44,326 nt of DNA from a virus, in the IMG/VR virus record IMGVR_UViG_3300048908_000117, positions 1 through 44,326 of that record. One strand, written 5' to 3'. The notes beneath the pieces are model-generated. The model made no database searches. It was not told the origin of the DNA and saw only the letters and a list, made by a program, of their open reading frames with translations. Position 1 is the stretch's first letter. Every line of letters starts with the position of its first letter. The position numbers were made by a program, and so were the translations under genes. This document shows positions 1 through 7,169 of this stretch, one piece after another.

Positions 1-261
1 GCCGGAGACCCGCGCGTCGCCGTAGACCCGCGCGTCGCCGGAGACCTGCGCGTCGCCGTAGACCCACGCGTTGCCGGAGACCTGCGCGTTGCCGGAGACC
101 CGCGCGTCGCCGGAGACCCGCGCGTCGCCGTAGACCCGCGCGTCGCCGGAGACCTGCGCGTCGCCGTAGACCCACGCGTTGCCGGAGACCTGCGCGTTGC
201 CGGAGACCCGCGCGTCGCCGTAGACCAGCGCGTCGCCGGAGACCCACGCGTTGCCGGAGAC
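1..261. repeat. Tandem 18-bp repeat (hexapeptide coding), with 108-bp higher-order unit; continues at 44246-44326
   Basis: The stretch is built of 9-base blocks such as GCCGGAGAC and CCGCGCGTC (variants GCCGTAGAC, CTGCGCGTC, CCACGCGTT), alternating to give an 18-bp period that encodes one hexapeptide on the minus strand. A 12-block, 108-bp pattern is visible. When the first 27 bases are overlaid on the identical last 27 bases of the window, the 108-bp register becomes perfect for two copies. It is the probable reason the assembly was cut here, and copy number may be under-counted. Confidence 0.9.
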
Positions 262-417
262 CTGCGCGAGGTGAACTTCTGCTTCGACGTATCCGCCGAG
301 GTCTCCCGGCGCTACGCCGATCGCGGCGATTGCTGCGACGGCGCGAATGCGGCGCGCAACGCGGCCAGGGAAGATGACCTTGGTGTCACCTTCGACGAAT
401 TCATACTTCTTGACCAT
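1..417 (-). CDS. N-terminal part of hexapeptide-repeat (beta-solenoid) phage protein; continues at 44326 across the window edge
   Basis: Reading leftward from the ATG at 415-417, about 52 residues of a non-repetitive head (start MVKKYEFVEGDTKVIF, then a PGDLGGYVEAE segment) are followed by about 14.5 hexapeptides of the form V(S/Y)G(D/N)A(R/Q/W/L). The open frame runs off position 1 and continues in frame at 44326, ending at 44006. The hexapeptide pattern is that of YdcK-like left-handed beta-solenoid proteins, which are common in phages and prophages and have no settled function. A GGAG element precedes the start by 8 bases. This is the first gene of the leftward early operon, downstream of the operator/promoter at 462-491. 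Joined directly the protein has 245 residues, or 236 if the 27-base overlap of the window ends is collapsed. The true repeat number is uncertain. Confidence 0.85.
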   Translation of the reverse strand, partial: MVKKYEFVEGDTKVIFPGRVARRIRAVAAIAAIGVAPGDLGGYVEAEVHLAQVSGNAWVSGDALVYGDARVSGNAQVSGNAWVYGDAQVSGDARVYGDARVSGDARVSGNAQVSGNAWVYGDAQVSGDARVYGDARVSG

Positions 418-461
418 GAGGTGCTCTCCAGAGGCGCGGCGGGATGCAGCGCATGGAAAGG

Positions 462-491
462 ACTTTAGCACCTGATAAAGCTCAGTGGTAA
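462..491 (-). promoter_or_regulatory. Leftward early promoter with overlapping operator, upstream of the beta-solenoid gene
   Basis: The imperfect palindrome CTTTAGC-ACCT-GATAAAG occupies 463-480. On the minus strand a -10 box TAAAGT (462-467) overlaps one arm, and a -35-like TTACCA (486-491) lies 18 bp upstream. The same -10/operator geometry recurs at 43516-43544 and 35981-36010, so repressor binding would block the promoter. The assignment to the XRE-family repressor at 567-1091 is an inference. Confidence 0.65.
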
Positions 492-524
492 AAGAGAGGA
501 GACTATTTCTAGAGTCTCCTCTCT
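486..524 (-). terminator. Terminator of the repressor transcript
   Basis: A perfect 12-bp inverted repeat (493-504 with 513-524, stem AGAGAGGAGACT, 8-base loop) is followed on the minus strand by TTTTACC. It lies about 40 bases after the stop of the leftward repressor gene and just before the promoter at 462-491, so it insulates the two leftward units. Confidence 0.7.
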
Positions 525-530
525 AATTTG

Positions 531-555
531 GGCTAGCTCATCGATTGAGCTAGCC
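531..555. repeat. Perfect 10-bp inverted repeat between repressor stop and its terminator
   Basis: GGCTAGCTCA (531-540) and TGAGCTAGCC (546-555) flank TCGAT. There is no T-run on either side, so it is not a convincing terminator on its own. It may stabilise the 3' end of the repressor mRNA or be a protein-binding site. Confidence 0.6.
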
Positions 556-566
556 GTCCGGTTCAA

Positions 567-1091
567 TCAGGACATTAGATTGATGAGGGTCAACACCAAT
601 GCCGGATCAGCCTTGCCTGTCACCAGGGCCTGCTCGTAGACGACGCGGGCCAGCTTGGCCGCCTTCTCCGAGGGCACCTGCATCTTGTGCTTGGCGAGGG
701 TGTCGAGCACCAGCCGGAAGGCCTGTTCGAGCAGCTCCGGCCGGATTGCGGAATCCTCCTCGGAGTTTGTCGAATAAATCTGACTAATTGATTTAGTCTT
801 TGCTTCGACCAGCGTGACCTGTCCACCCGGGTCAGTCAAGACGACGTCGGCGCCCTTGACGGGCTGGTCAAGCTGACCCATGGCCAGTCCCATGATCTGC
901 TCAATCTGGCGCGCGGTCTCCTCACGGATGGCGCGCGCCGAGGCGGCGCTGGGTGGCTTGAGCAGGTGCGTGATGTGGGACTGGCTCGCGCCCAGGCGGA
1001 CGGCCAATTGCGTCTTGGCACCCGGCTCCCTTAGCAGCCTGGTCAAGTTCTCGCGCCGTGTCTCGTAAACGTCATCGAGGGTATGAGGCAT
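567..1091 (-). CDS. XRE-family phage repressor (CI-like, no peptidase domain)
   Basis: The 174-residue protein starts MPHTLDDVYETRREN. Residues about 10-60 form a helix-turn-helix (AKTQLAVRLGASQSHITHLL, helix-3-like segment ASQSHITHLL). The remainder is an all-helical tail. No LexA/S24-type Ser-Lys peptidase region is visible, so RecA-driven self-cleavage is not expected. ATG at 1091 was chosen over the 30-codon longer frame because the extension crosses toward the operator region and the XRE fold begins here. The gene is divergent from the Cro-like gene at 1253 with a shared operator region (1177-1196), the classical immunity-switch arrangement. It probably represses the palindromes listed elsewhere. 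Confidence 0.8.
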   Translation of the reverse strand: MPHTLDDVYETRRENLTRLLREPGAKTQLAVRLGASQSHITHLLKPPSAASARAIREETARQIEQIMGLAMGQLDQPVKGADVVLTDPGGQVTLVEAKTKSISQIYSTNSEEDSAIRPELLEQAFRLVLDTLAKHKMQVPSEKAAKLARVVYEQALVTGKADPALVLTLINLMS

Positions 1092-1163
1092 ACAGATTTC
1101 CCGACTTGACAATGGTAGATGCGGGTTTCCCCGCTGTTGCAGCCCGGAGCATATCTCATGCGC

Positions 1164-1212
1164 TGCTGGTAAAGCCACTTTACAGATAGCTAAAGTCCCC
1201 CCATGATGGGGG
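1164..1212. promoter_or_regulatory. Divergent switch operator/promoter region between repressor and Cro-like genes
   Basis: CTTTACA-GATA-GCTAAAG at 1178-1195 is a variant of the phage palindrome. An extra half-site (GGTAAAG, 1168-1174) forms a second overlapping inverted repeat with CTTTAC. On the plus strand TAAAGT (1191-1196) with TGGTAA 18 bp upstream would drive the gene at 1253. On the minus strand TAAAGT (1177-1182) has no good -35, as expected for a weak repressor-maintenance promoter. The sequence CCCCCATGATGGGGG at about 1198-1212 is a further small palindrome in the leader. Confidence 0.65.
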
Positions 1213-1252
1213 ATGCGATGTGTCCCTAAATGAGCCAGAGGAGGCAGGTTAA

Positions 1253-1588
1253 GTGAATATTTTCAAGACGTGGATGAAGGCGGCCACGCCCGGCGAGCAG
1301 TCGATCCTCGCGGAGGCGCTCGACACGTCTCGCGAGTACCTGTATCAGCTCTCGGGCGGGTTCCGCAAGGCGTCTCCCGAGCGCGGCGCCGCCATCGAGG
1401 CGGCCTCAGCGCGCATGCACGAGGCGTCCCAAGGCAGGCTACCGCGCATCTACCGCACCGACATGGTCGAGGCGTGCCGCAATTGCGAGTTCGCGCAGCG
1501 CTGTCTCGGCCCGGCCGCCACGCGCTCGGAATTCGAAGAGGTCACCGTGGCCCAGATGGCTGACACGGAAGGTGGCTCACATGACTGA
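1253..1588 (+). CDS. Cro/CII-like DNA-binding regulator with C-terminal cysteine cluster
   Basis: The 111-residue protein begins at GTG with a strong AGGAGG five to ten bases upstream. The first 60 residues look like a small HTH of the Cro/YdaS type (PGEQSILAEALDTSREYLYQLSGG, then RKASPERGAAIEAAS). The C-terminal half carries CRNCEFAQRC, a Cys-x2-Cys-x6-Cys cluster that may bind a metal. It is the first gene rightward from the divergent operator, the usual position of Cro or of an early activator. Assignment as Cro rather than CII is by position only. Confidence 0.65.
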   Translation: MNIFKTWMKAATPGEQSILAEALDTSREYLYQLSGGFRKASPERGAAIEAASARMHEASQGRLPRIYRTDMVEACRNCEFAQRCLGPAATRSEFEEVTVAQMADTEGGSHD

Positions 1589-1751
1589 GGAACCGTTCGC
1601 CGCCGAGGCGCGCGCCGCGGCAGCCAAGGCGCTGGGCCGCGCGCTCAACGACGAAGAGACCAAGCTGCTCGACGCAGCGCTGGCGATGCACCGCGCCGCG
1701 GCGCAGCTGCGCTACCCGATCGCCCGCGCGATCCTCGCCATCTTCGAGTAA
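1581..1751 (+). CDS. Small helical protein between Cro-like gene and primase
   Basis: A 56-residue alanine- and leucine-rich frame (start MTEEPFAAEARAAAAK) overlaps the end of the preceding gene by 8 bases and ends 7 bases before the primase start, so it fits the tight early operon. AGGTGG lies just upstream of the ATG. It is predicted all-helical, with no recognised domain. Function is unknown. Confidence 0.6.
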   Translation: MTEEPFAAEARAAAAKALGRALNDEETKLLDAALAMHRAAAQLRYPIARAILAIFE

Positions 1752-1758
1752 GGGCCTC

Positions 1759-3978
1759 ATGGTCGAACACCAATCCGCGGGGGCGCCGTGGGGCGCCACC
1801 GACGCCGACTGGCGCCATTTCTCCGACCGGCTCGGGCTGCAGGCCGACCTGCTGCCGGTGGTCAGCAACCCGGCCGCCGAGATCTCTCCGCTGTCCAAGA
1901 TGCGAGACCTGGGCAAGACGCCCAGCCGCTACGGGCCGGACGACCTCGTGGTGGGTATCCCCAAGTGGACGCAGGCCCAGACCACCGCGCGCGACGTGGC
2001 GCGCTGGTCGGCGCAATCCGACCTGGGCATCTGCCTGCAGACGCGCGTCGTGCGCGCCATCGACATCGACATCGCCGATCTGGCGCGCGCCAGCGAGGTG
2101 GCCGAGATGGTGGGGCTGATGGCTGAGCTGCCCATGCGGCACCGGGCCAACTCGGGCAAGTGCCTGCTCGCGTTCCGTATGCCGGGCGCCTTCGCCAAGC
2201 GCGTCATCAAGACGGCGCACGGCATCATCGAGTTCCTGGCCAACGGCCAGCAGTTCGTCGCCGTGGGCACGCACCCCAGTGGTGCGCGCTACGAGTGGTT
2301 CGGCGGGCTGCCGGCCAAGATCCCCGAGCTCACCCCGGCCGAGTTCGAGGTGCTGTGGCAGGCGCTGGCGGACCAGTTTGCGCTGCCCGGCGGCTCGACC
2401 GAGATCCGCGCCGGCATGGCGCCGATGTCGGCTCGCTCGATGGGCGACATCGACGACCCGACGGTGACCTGGCTGGCCGACAACGGATGGGTGACCGGCT
2501 ACGAGCGCGACGGGCGCGTCGACGTGCGCTGCCCCTGGGAGCACGGCCACAGCATGGACAGCGGCCCGACGGCCACGTCCTGGTTCCCGGCGGGCGTGGG
2601 CGGCTTCGAGTCGGGGCACTTCCACTGCCTGCACGCCAGCTGCTCGGCGCGCACCGACTCCGATTTCCTGGCCGCCACCGGTCACACCCGCTCGGCCTTC
2701 GAGGTGGTCACGGCTTTAGCACCAGCTAAAGACGGCGGCGCGCCGGTGGAGATCGAGCCCCTGCCTGTGTTCGAGCGCGACCGCTCGGGCGTGCCTCTGG
2801 CCACGATCGGCAACGTGCTGGCCGCGGCGCGGCGCCCCGACGTGATCGGCCGGCGCATCGCCTACGACACGTTCTTGGACTCGCTGATGGTAGGCGTCGG
2901 GCAAGAGGCGTGGCGCCGGGTCGACAACAACGACCTCGTGCGCATGCGCGTGACGCTGGGCAATCTCGGCTTCAAGCCGGTGTCAGCCGACCTGATGAAG
3001 GACGCGGTCAACATCGTGGCCGACGAGAACAAGTTCGACAGCGCCCAGGACTGGCTGGCCGGGCTCGAGTGGGACGGCGTCGAGCGCATCGACACGTTCT
3101 ACTCGGCGTTCTTCGGCGTCAAGGACTCGCCCTACGTGCGCGCCGTCGGCGCCTACAGCTGGACCACCCTGGCCGGGCGCTGCATGGAGCCGGGCGCCAA
3201 GGCCGACATGGTGCCCGTGCTGATCGGCCTGCAGGGTGAGGGCAAGACGACCTCGATTGAGGCGCTGGCGCCATTCCACGACGCGCTCGAGAGCGCCTTC
3301 GTCGAGATCAACCTGACCAAGAAAGACGAGGACATCGCGCGCTCGCTCCGCGGCAAGCTGGTCGGGGAGATCGCCGAGCTGCGCGGGCTGCACTCGCGCG
3401 ACGCCGAGTCGATCAAGGCCTGGATCTCGCGCCGGTTCGAGGAATGGACGCCCAAGTACATGGAGCACGGCACGCGCTATGCGCGGCGCCTGCTGCTGAT
3501 CGGCACCGGCAACCGCGAGGGGTTTCTCGACGACGAGACGGGGGAACGCCGGTGGTTACCGATGACCACAGGCGCCGTGGACGTGCCAGGGATCATCGAG
3601 AACCGCGACCAGCTGTGGGCCGAGGGGCTGCACAGGTTCAGACGCAGCGGGATCGCCTGGCGGGCCGCCTACGACCTCGCGCGGGCCGAGCACGCCAAGT
3701 ACAAGATGACCGACCCCTGGGACGATCGCATCGCGCACTGGCTAGGTACCGATTCGATGGACGAGAGCAGCGGAGTCAAGCGCGGCGATCAGCCCGTCCG
3801 GGTCAGCGACGTTCTGTCGTCGGCGATTCGGTTGGATGTTGCACGCATGTCGAAAAGCGACGAAATGCGGGTCGCGAAGATCCTCACGCGGTTCGGTTAC
3901 GAGCGAAAAAACGCATACATGGATGGTTTGCGGACAAAAGTCTGGGTCAAGGCGTCGTCGGAGGTCGAATATGCATAA
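1759..3978 (+). CDS. Primase-helicase: PrimPol domain fused to VapE-type P-loop ATPase
   Basis: The 739-residue replication protein has three recognisable parts. Residues about 40-240 match bifunctional primase/polymerase domains, with the hhhDhD motif at D102/D104 (VVRAIDIDIAD). A zinc-binding segment follows with C258, C290, H292 and C295 (RCPWEHGH and FHCLHASC). From about residue 390 there is a virulence-associated-protein-E-like ATPase with Walker A GLQGEGKTT (490-498), the VGEIAEL acidic segment, and the family signature GTGNREGFLDDETGERRWLP. This organisation provides primer synthesis and helicase unwinding in one protein. The gene contains an intragenic operator-like palindrome at 2714-2731 and is followed by the candidate origin. 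Confidence 0.9.
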   Translation: MVEHQSAGAPWGATDADWRHFSDRLGLQADLLPVVSNPAAEISPLSKMRDLGKTPSRYGPDDLVVGIPKWTQAQTTARDVARWSAQSDLGICLQTRVVRAIDIDIADLARASEVAEMVGLMAELPMRHRANSGKCLLAFRMPGAFAKRVIKTAHGIIEFLANGQQFVAVGTHPSGARYEWFGGLPAKIPELTPAEFEVLWQALADQFALPGGSTEIRAGMAPMSARSMGDIDDPTVTWLADNGWVTGYERDGRVDVRCPWEHGHSMDSGPTATSWFPAGVGGFESGHFHCLHASCSARTDSDFLAATGHTRSAFEVVTALAPAKDGGAPVEIEPLPVFERDRSGVPLATIGNVLAAARRPDVIGRRIAYDTFLDSLMVGVGQEAWRRVDNNDLVRMRVTLGNLGFKPVSADLMKDAVNIVADENKFDSAQDWLAGLEWDGVERIDTFYSAFFGVKDSPYVRAVGAYSWTTLAGRCMEPGAKADMVPVLIGLQGEGKTTSIEALAPFHDALESAFVEINLTKKDEDIARSLRGKLVGEIAELRGLHSRDAESIKAWISRRFEEWTPKYMEHGTRYARRLLLIGTGNREGFLDDETGERRWLPMTTGAVDVPGIIENRDQLWAEGLHRFRRSGIAWRAAYDLARAEHAKYKMTDPWDDRIAHWLGTDSMDESSGVKRGDQPVRVSDVLSSAIRLDVARMSKSDEMRVAKILTRFGYERKNAYMDGLRTKVWVKASSEVEYA
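2714..2731. promoter_or_regulatory. Intragenic copy of the 18-bp operator palindrome within the primase gene
   Basis: CTTTAGC-ACCA-GCTAAAG is a perfect palindrome encoded in frame as A-L-A-P-A-K. It uses a TTA leucine codon, which is conspicuous in this high-GC gene. No -35 box is present at the right distance on the plus strand, so it looks like a repressor binding site without its own rightward promoter, possibly a roadblock or looping site. Confidence 0.6.
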
Positions 3979-3994
3979 AAACGCACGTTCAACG

Positions 3995-4168
3995 GTACCA
4001 CCTGTACCACCTCTGTCGCTGAGGTGGTTCCGGTCTAAGTCGTTGATTCTAAAGGCTTGGTACCACCAGTACCACCAGAACCACTCACACGTGTATAGGG
4101 AAAAGGGGGAGGGGGTCGAGCCCTGGGAAACTTTTCAAAAAGGGTGGTACAGGTGGTACAGGTGGTAC
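3995..4168. repeat. Array of 9-bp GTACCACCW repeats in both orientations; candidate replication origin
   Basis: Copies on the plus strand lie at 3995-4003, 4004-4012, 4060-4068 and 4069-4077 (plus a degenerate one at 4078-4086). Inverted copies AGGTGGTAC or close variants lie at 4022-4030, 4142-4150, 4151-4159 and 4160-4168. Copies are directly adjacent in twos and threes. The space between them contains A-rich tracts (around 4096-4105 and 4130-4141) that could melt. The array follows the primase-helicase gene directly in a stretch with no convincing gene, as for iteron origins. It can also fold into long hairpins, so a transcript-level control element is the main alternative. Confidence 0.5.
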
Positions 4169-4227
4169 CACTGCAAAAAATTGCAGACTCACGCGCTCCT
4201 CTCGGCGAACTGTGGGAGGACGTGACA

Positions 4228-4467
4228 GTGCAGAAAATCGCACGTCGTTTGGCGGCAATCAATGACAGCGGGCACGTGGTCGGGCAAGACCATCATCGAG
4301 CCAAGCTGACCGATCACGATATCTGGCTGATCCACGAACTGCGAGCCGAGGGCATCAAGCGCCGTGAGATCGCGATCAAGTTCGAGATCAGCTTCTACAC
4401 GGTCTGCGAGATCCTCGCCGGCCGGCGACGGGGGCAGGTCGCCACAGGCCAGAAGCGGCGTACATAG
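4228..4467 (+). CDS. Small HTH protein at the early/late boundary
   Basis: The 79-residue basic protein begins at GTG (GGAGGA ends 7 bases upstream); an in-frame GTG at 4222 is too close to that site. Residues about 25-65 form a clear helix-turn-helix (KLTDHDIWLIHELRAEGIKR, then REIAIKFEISFYTVCEILAG), like the resolvase or sigma region-4 type. Its position between the replication gene with the repeat array and the terminase genes is where late-gene regulators usually sit. It could activate the late promoters or bind the repeat array. Both are inferences. Its stop codon overlaps the first CGTACATA motif. Confidence 0.65.
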   Translation: MQKIARRLAAINDSGHVVGQDHHRAKLTDHDIWLIHELRAEGIKRREIAIKFEISFYTVCEILAGRRRGQVATGQKRRT

Positions 4468-4470
4468 GCG
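4456..4470 (+). promoter_or_regulatory. CGTACATAG motif, copy 1 of 5; candidate late promoter before terminase
   Basis: CGTACATAGGC, with TACATA at 4461-4466, ends in the TAG stop of the HTH gene and lies 39 bases before the terminase small subunit ATG. TACATA resembles a -10 hexamer, but no conserved -35 is seen among the five copies, so an activator or altered polymerase would be needed. Confidence 0.5.
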
Positions 4471-4499
4471 GGCTGAGCGGTGCCATCTTGCGCCGCATC

Positions 4500-5084
4500 A
4501 TGCTTCCCAACTGGGTTCACCCTTTCCTAGTCCACCTTGAGCGCACCGGCAACGTTGCCGGCAGCGCGCGCGCAGCGGGCCTGTCCAGCGCGGCATCGGC
4601 CTACAACCTGCGCAAGACCGATGGCGATTTCCTCGCTGCCTGGGACCTCGCGATCGAGGCCCACACCGATGACTGCGAGGCCGAGCTCACCCGGCGCGCG
4701 TTCGGCTACGAGGAGCCGGTCGTCTATCAGGGCCAGCTGACGCCGGTCTGGGCGCGTGACGAGCAGGGCAACGTCATCACCGAGGCCTACAGCGTCATGG
4801 GCGCCGACGGCCAGGAGGGCACCGCGCACCGCGCCGTGCAAGCGCGCGACGAGAACGGCAACCTGCGATGGCTCACCGTGACCAAGTTCAGCGACACGCT
4901 GCTCCTGGCTCGCGTCAAGGCGTACCGCAAGCGCTACGCCACTGATCGCACCGAGGTCGTGAGCTCCACGGCCGTCGACTCGATGACCGACGCTGAGCTG
5001 CTGGCCGAGTTCAACACGCTGCAGCGCAAGCTGGCCACGATCAAGGCGCCGCCGGCCGACACCGACCTGAGCGACTTCGCATGA
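4500..5084 (+). CDS. terS: Terminase small subunit
   Basis: About 194 residues (TTG at 4488 is an alternative start four codons upstream; neither has a good ribosome site). The N-terminal 45 residues resemble the HTH of small terminases (VHPFLVHLERTGNVAGSARA). A middle section follows that is typical of these proteins (FGYEEPVVYQGQLTPVW), then KFSDTLLLARVKAYR, which occurs in many DNA-packaging small subunits. The C-terminus is acidic. It recognises the packaging site and presents DNA to the large subunit encoded next, whose start overlaps this stop by 4 bases. Confidence 0.85.
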   Translation: MLPNWVHPFLVHLERTGNVAGSARAAGLSSAASAYNLRKTDGDFLAAWDLAIEAHTDDCEAELTRRAFGYEEPVVYQGQLTPVWARDEQGNVITEAYSVMGADGQEGTAHRAVQARDENGNLRWLTVTKFSDTLLLARVKAYRKRYATDRTEVVSSTAVDSMTDAELLAEFNTLQRKLATIKAPPADTDLSDFA

Positions 5085-6709
5085 CCCAGGCGCTGTCGGT
5101 GCGCGAGCGCGCGATCCTGCAGGAGGCCATTGCCCGCGGCCGCGCGCTGCTGGCGCGTCAGCCCTTGTGGGCGCCGCTGCCCGGCCCGCAGCTCATGGCC
5201 TACGAGTCGGACGCCGACATCGTGGGCTTCGGCGGCGCCGCCGGCGGCGGCAAGTCTGACCTGGCGATCGGGAAGGCGCTGATGAAGGCCCACGAGGTGC
5301 TGATCATGCGCCGCGAGGGCACACAGCTGCAGGGCATCGAGGAGCGCATGCGCAAGCTCCTGGGCGGGGACGACGGCTACAACTCGACCAAGCGCGTATG
5401 GCGCGACGCCGGCCCGCGCAAGGTGCTGGTCGAGTTCGGCTCCTGCCCGAACCTGGGCGACGAGCAGCGTCAGCAGGGCCGCCCGCACGACCTGCTCGTG
5501 TTCGACGAGGCCGCCAATTTCCTCGAGCTGCAGGTGCGATTCCTCCTGGGCTGGAACCGGTCCACCAGCTACGACGAGTACGGGCAGAAGGTGCGCAGCC
5601 AGGCGCTCCTCACGTTCAATCCGCCCACGAGCGCCGAGGGTCGCTGGATCGTCGACTTCTTCGCACCGTGGCTCGACGCCAAGCATCCACGCTATCCAGC
5701 CGCCCCCGGCGAGAAGCTGTATTGCGTGATGCTGCCTGCCGAGAACGGCACCAGCCGCGACGTCTGGGTCGACGACGCGCGCCCGTGCATCGTGGTCAAT
5801 GGCGAGATCTCGTACGACTTCGATCCGGCTGACCATCCGGCCGAAGACATCATCGAGCCGCAGTCGCGCACGTTCATCCCGTCGCGGATCAGCGACAACC
5901 CGCACCTTGCGGGCTCGGGCTACCTGCGCGTGCTGCAGGCCATGCCCGAACCGCTGCGCAGCCAGATGCTGTATGGGGACTTCCAGGCCGGCATGACCGA
6001 CGACCCGTGGCAGGTCATCCCGACCGCCTGGGTCGAGGCCGCGATGGCGCGCTGGGTGGACCGATCGCCCAAGGGCGAGATGATGAGCCAGGGCGTCGAT
6101 GTCGCGCGCGGCGGCAAGGACAACACGACGATTGCCAACCGGCACGCCAACCCCGACGGCAGCAAGGGCGCGTGGATCGATCGCCTGAAGATCTATCCGG
6201 GCACCGAGACGCCAGACGGCCCGGTCGTCGCCGGCCTGGTGATCGCGTCTCGCCGCGACGAGGCGCCGATCCACATCGACATCATCGGCGTGGGCGCGTC
6301 GCCGTACGACACGCTCAACGGCATGGGCCAGCAGGTGCTAGGCATCAACGTCGCCGAGAAGGCGCTCGGAACCGACAAGTCCGGCAAGTTGCGGTTCTTG
6401 AACCAGCGCAGCGAGCTCTGGTGGCGCATGCGCGAGGCGCTCGACCCGGCAAACGACACGGGCCTGGCGCTGCCGCCCGACAAGGATCTGCGAATCGAGC
6501 TGTGCACACCCACCTGGTCGATGTCCGGATTCGTCATCAAGGTGGCCAGCCGCGAGGAGATCTACGAGAAGATCAAGCGGTCAGTCGACCGCGCGGTCGC
6601 CGTCATCCTGGCCATGATCGACACGCCCAAGCGCAAGAAGCCTGCGCCGGGCGACGTACATAAGCCGGGCGGCAAACGCGAGCATGACCCCTATGCCGGC
6701 CTCAACTGA
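5081..6709 (+). CDS. terL: Terminase large subunit
   Basis: The 542-residue DNA-packaging motor/nuclease has a Walker A GGAAGGGKS (51-59) and a Walker B with catalytic acid LLVFDEAAN (D142, E143). The C-terminal RNaseH-fold nuclease starts near GVDVARGGKDNTTIANR (around residue 345). Length and order are those of large terminases of podoviruses. ATG overlaps the terS stop (ATGA). The end of the gene carries the second CGTACATA motif. The packaging mode (headful or cohesive) cannot be read from the sequence. Confidence 0.93.
   Translation: MTQALSVRERAILQEAIARGRALLARQPLWAPLPGPQLMAYESDADIVGFGGAAGGGKSDLAIGKALMKAHEVLIMRREGTQLQGIEERMRKLLGGDDGYNSTKRVWRDAGPRKVLVEFGSCPNLGDEQRQQGRPHDLLVFDEAANFLELQVRFLLGWNRSTSYDEYGQKVRSQALLTFNPPTSAEGRWIVDFFAPWLDAKHPRYPAAPGEKLYCVMLPAENGTSRDVWVDDARPCIVVNGEISYDFDPADHPAEDIIEPQSRTFIPSRISDNPHLAGSGYLRVLQAMPEPLRSQMLYGDFQAGMTDDPWQVIPTAWVEAAMARWVDRSPKGEMMSQGVDVARGGKDNTTIANRHANPDGSKGAWIDRLKIYPGTETPDGPVVAGLVIASRRDEAPIHIDIIGVGASPYDTLNGMGQQVLGINVAEKALGTDKSGKLRFLNQRSELWWRMREALDPANDTGLALPPDKDLRIELCTPTWSMSGFVIKVASREEIYEKIKRSVDRAVAVILAMIDTPKRKKPAPGDVHKPGGKREHDPYAGLN
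6651..6666 (+). promoter_or_regulatory. CGTACATAA motif, copy 2 of 5; candidate late promoter inside the 3' end of terL
   Basis: GCGACGTACATAAGCC with TACATA at 6657-6662 lies 27 bases before the ATG at 6684. Here the motif is also coding (DVHKP), which makes the exact match to intergenic copies less likely to be chance. Confidence 0.5.
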
Positions 6710-7169
6710 CCTCGCAACCCTTGCGAACTCGCCCACCCGCGAGCAGATGGAGGAGCGCGGTCGTCTGATCGCAGCGGTCGAGGCCGCGGGCGACGGCGTC
6801 AAGCTCGAGCACCGCGACTACTTCGCCCCGGGCGTGTACATGCGCGAGCTGTTCATTCCCGCCGGCACCGAGCTGCAGGGCGCACGCCACAAGACCGACC
6901 ACCTGGTCATGTTCGACGGCGACATCACGGTCTGGCACGAGGGCGACATGGTGCGCCTCACCGGTCGCCACACGCTCGTGAGCCACGCCGGCGCGCAGCG
7001 CATCGGTCGCACCTACGCCGACACCTGGTGCACGGGCGTGTTCCCCAACCCCGACAACGAGCGGGACGTGCGCGTGCTCGAGGCCCGATTCATCGAACAG
7101 CCCGAGCAGCTGCAGTGCAACCGCTTGCCGGTACTGCCGCGCCGAGAGGAGAACCCATGTTTGGTCTGA
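6684..7169 (+). CDS. Cupin-like phage protein between terminase and portal
   Basis: The 161-residue protein has a beta-rich core from about residue 45 (REL-FIPAGTELQGARHKTDHLV, then DGDITVWHEGDMVRLTGRHT) that reads as a single-domain cupin, with a candidate metal site at the paired histidines. Proteins of this type commonly sit near terminase and portal genes in BPP-1-like phages, with unproven function. It overlaps the terL end and the next gene (13 bases), consistent with a late operon. Confidence 0.6.
   Translation: MTPMPASTDLATLANSPTREQMEERGRLIAAVEAAGDGVKLEHRDYFAPGVYMRELFIPAGTELQGARHKTDHLVMFDGDITVWHEGDMVRLTGRHTLVSHAGAQRIGRTYADTWCTGVFPNPDNERDVRVLEARFIEQPEQLQCNRLPVLPRREENPCLV

Noticed and set aside
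1-261. CRISPR array
   Set aside because: The 18-bp repeats are contiguous with no unique spacers and encode an in-frame hexapeptide repeat.
3969-4225. Protein frame with WYRWYRWYH and VPPVPP repeats
   Set aside because: The residues come from the GTACCACC DNA repeat, it overlaps the primase end and has no ribosome site.
4228-4467. T7-like phage RNA polymerase system for the CGTACATA motifs
   Set aside because: No gene resembling a single-subunit RNA polymerase is present; the motif is too short to be a T7-type promoter.
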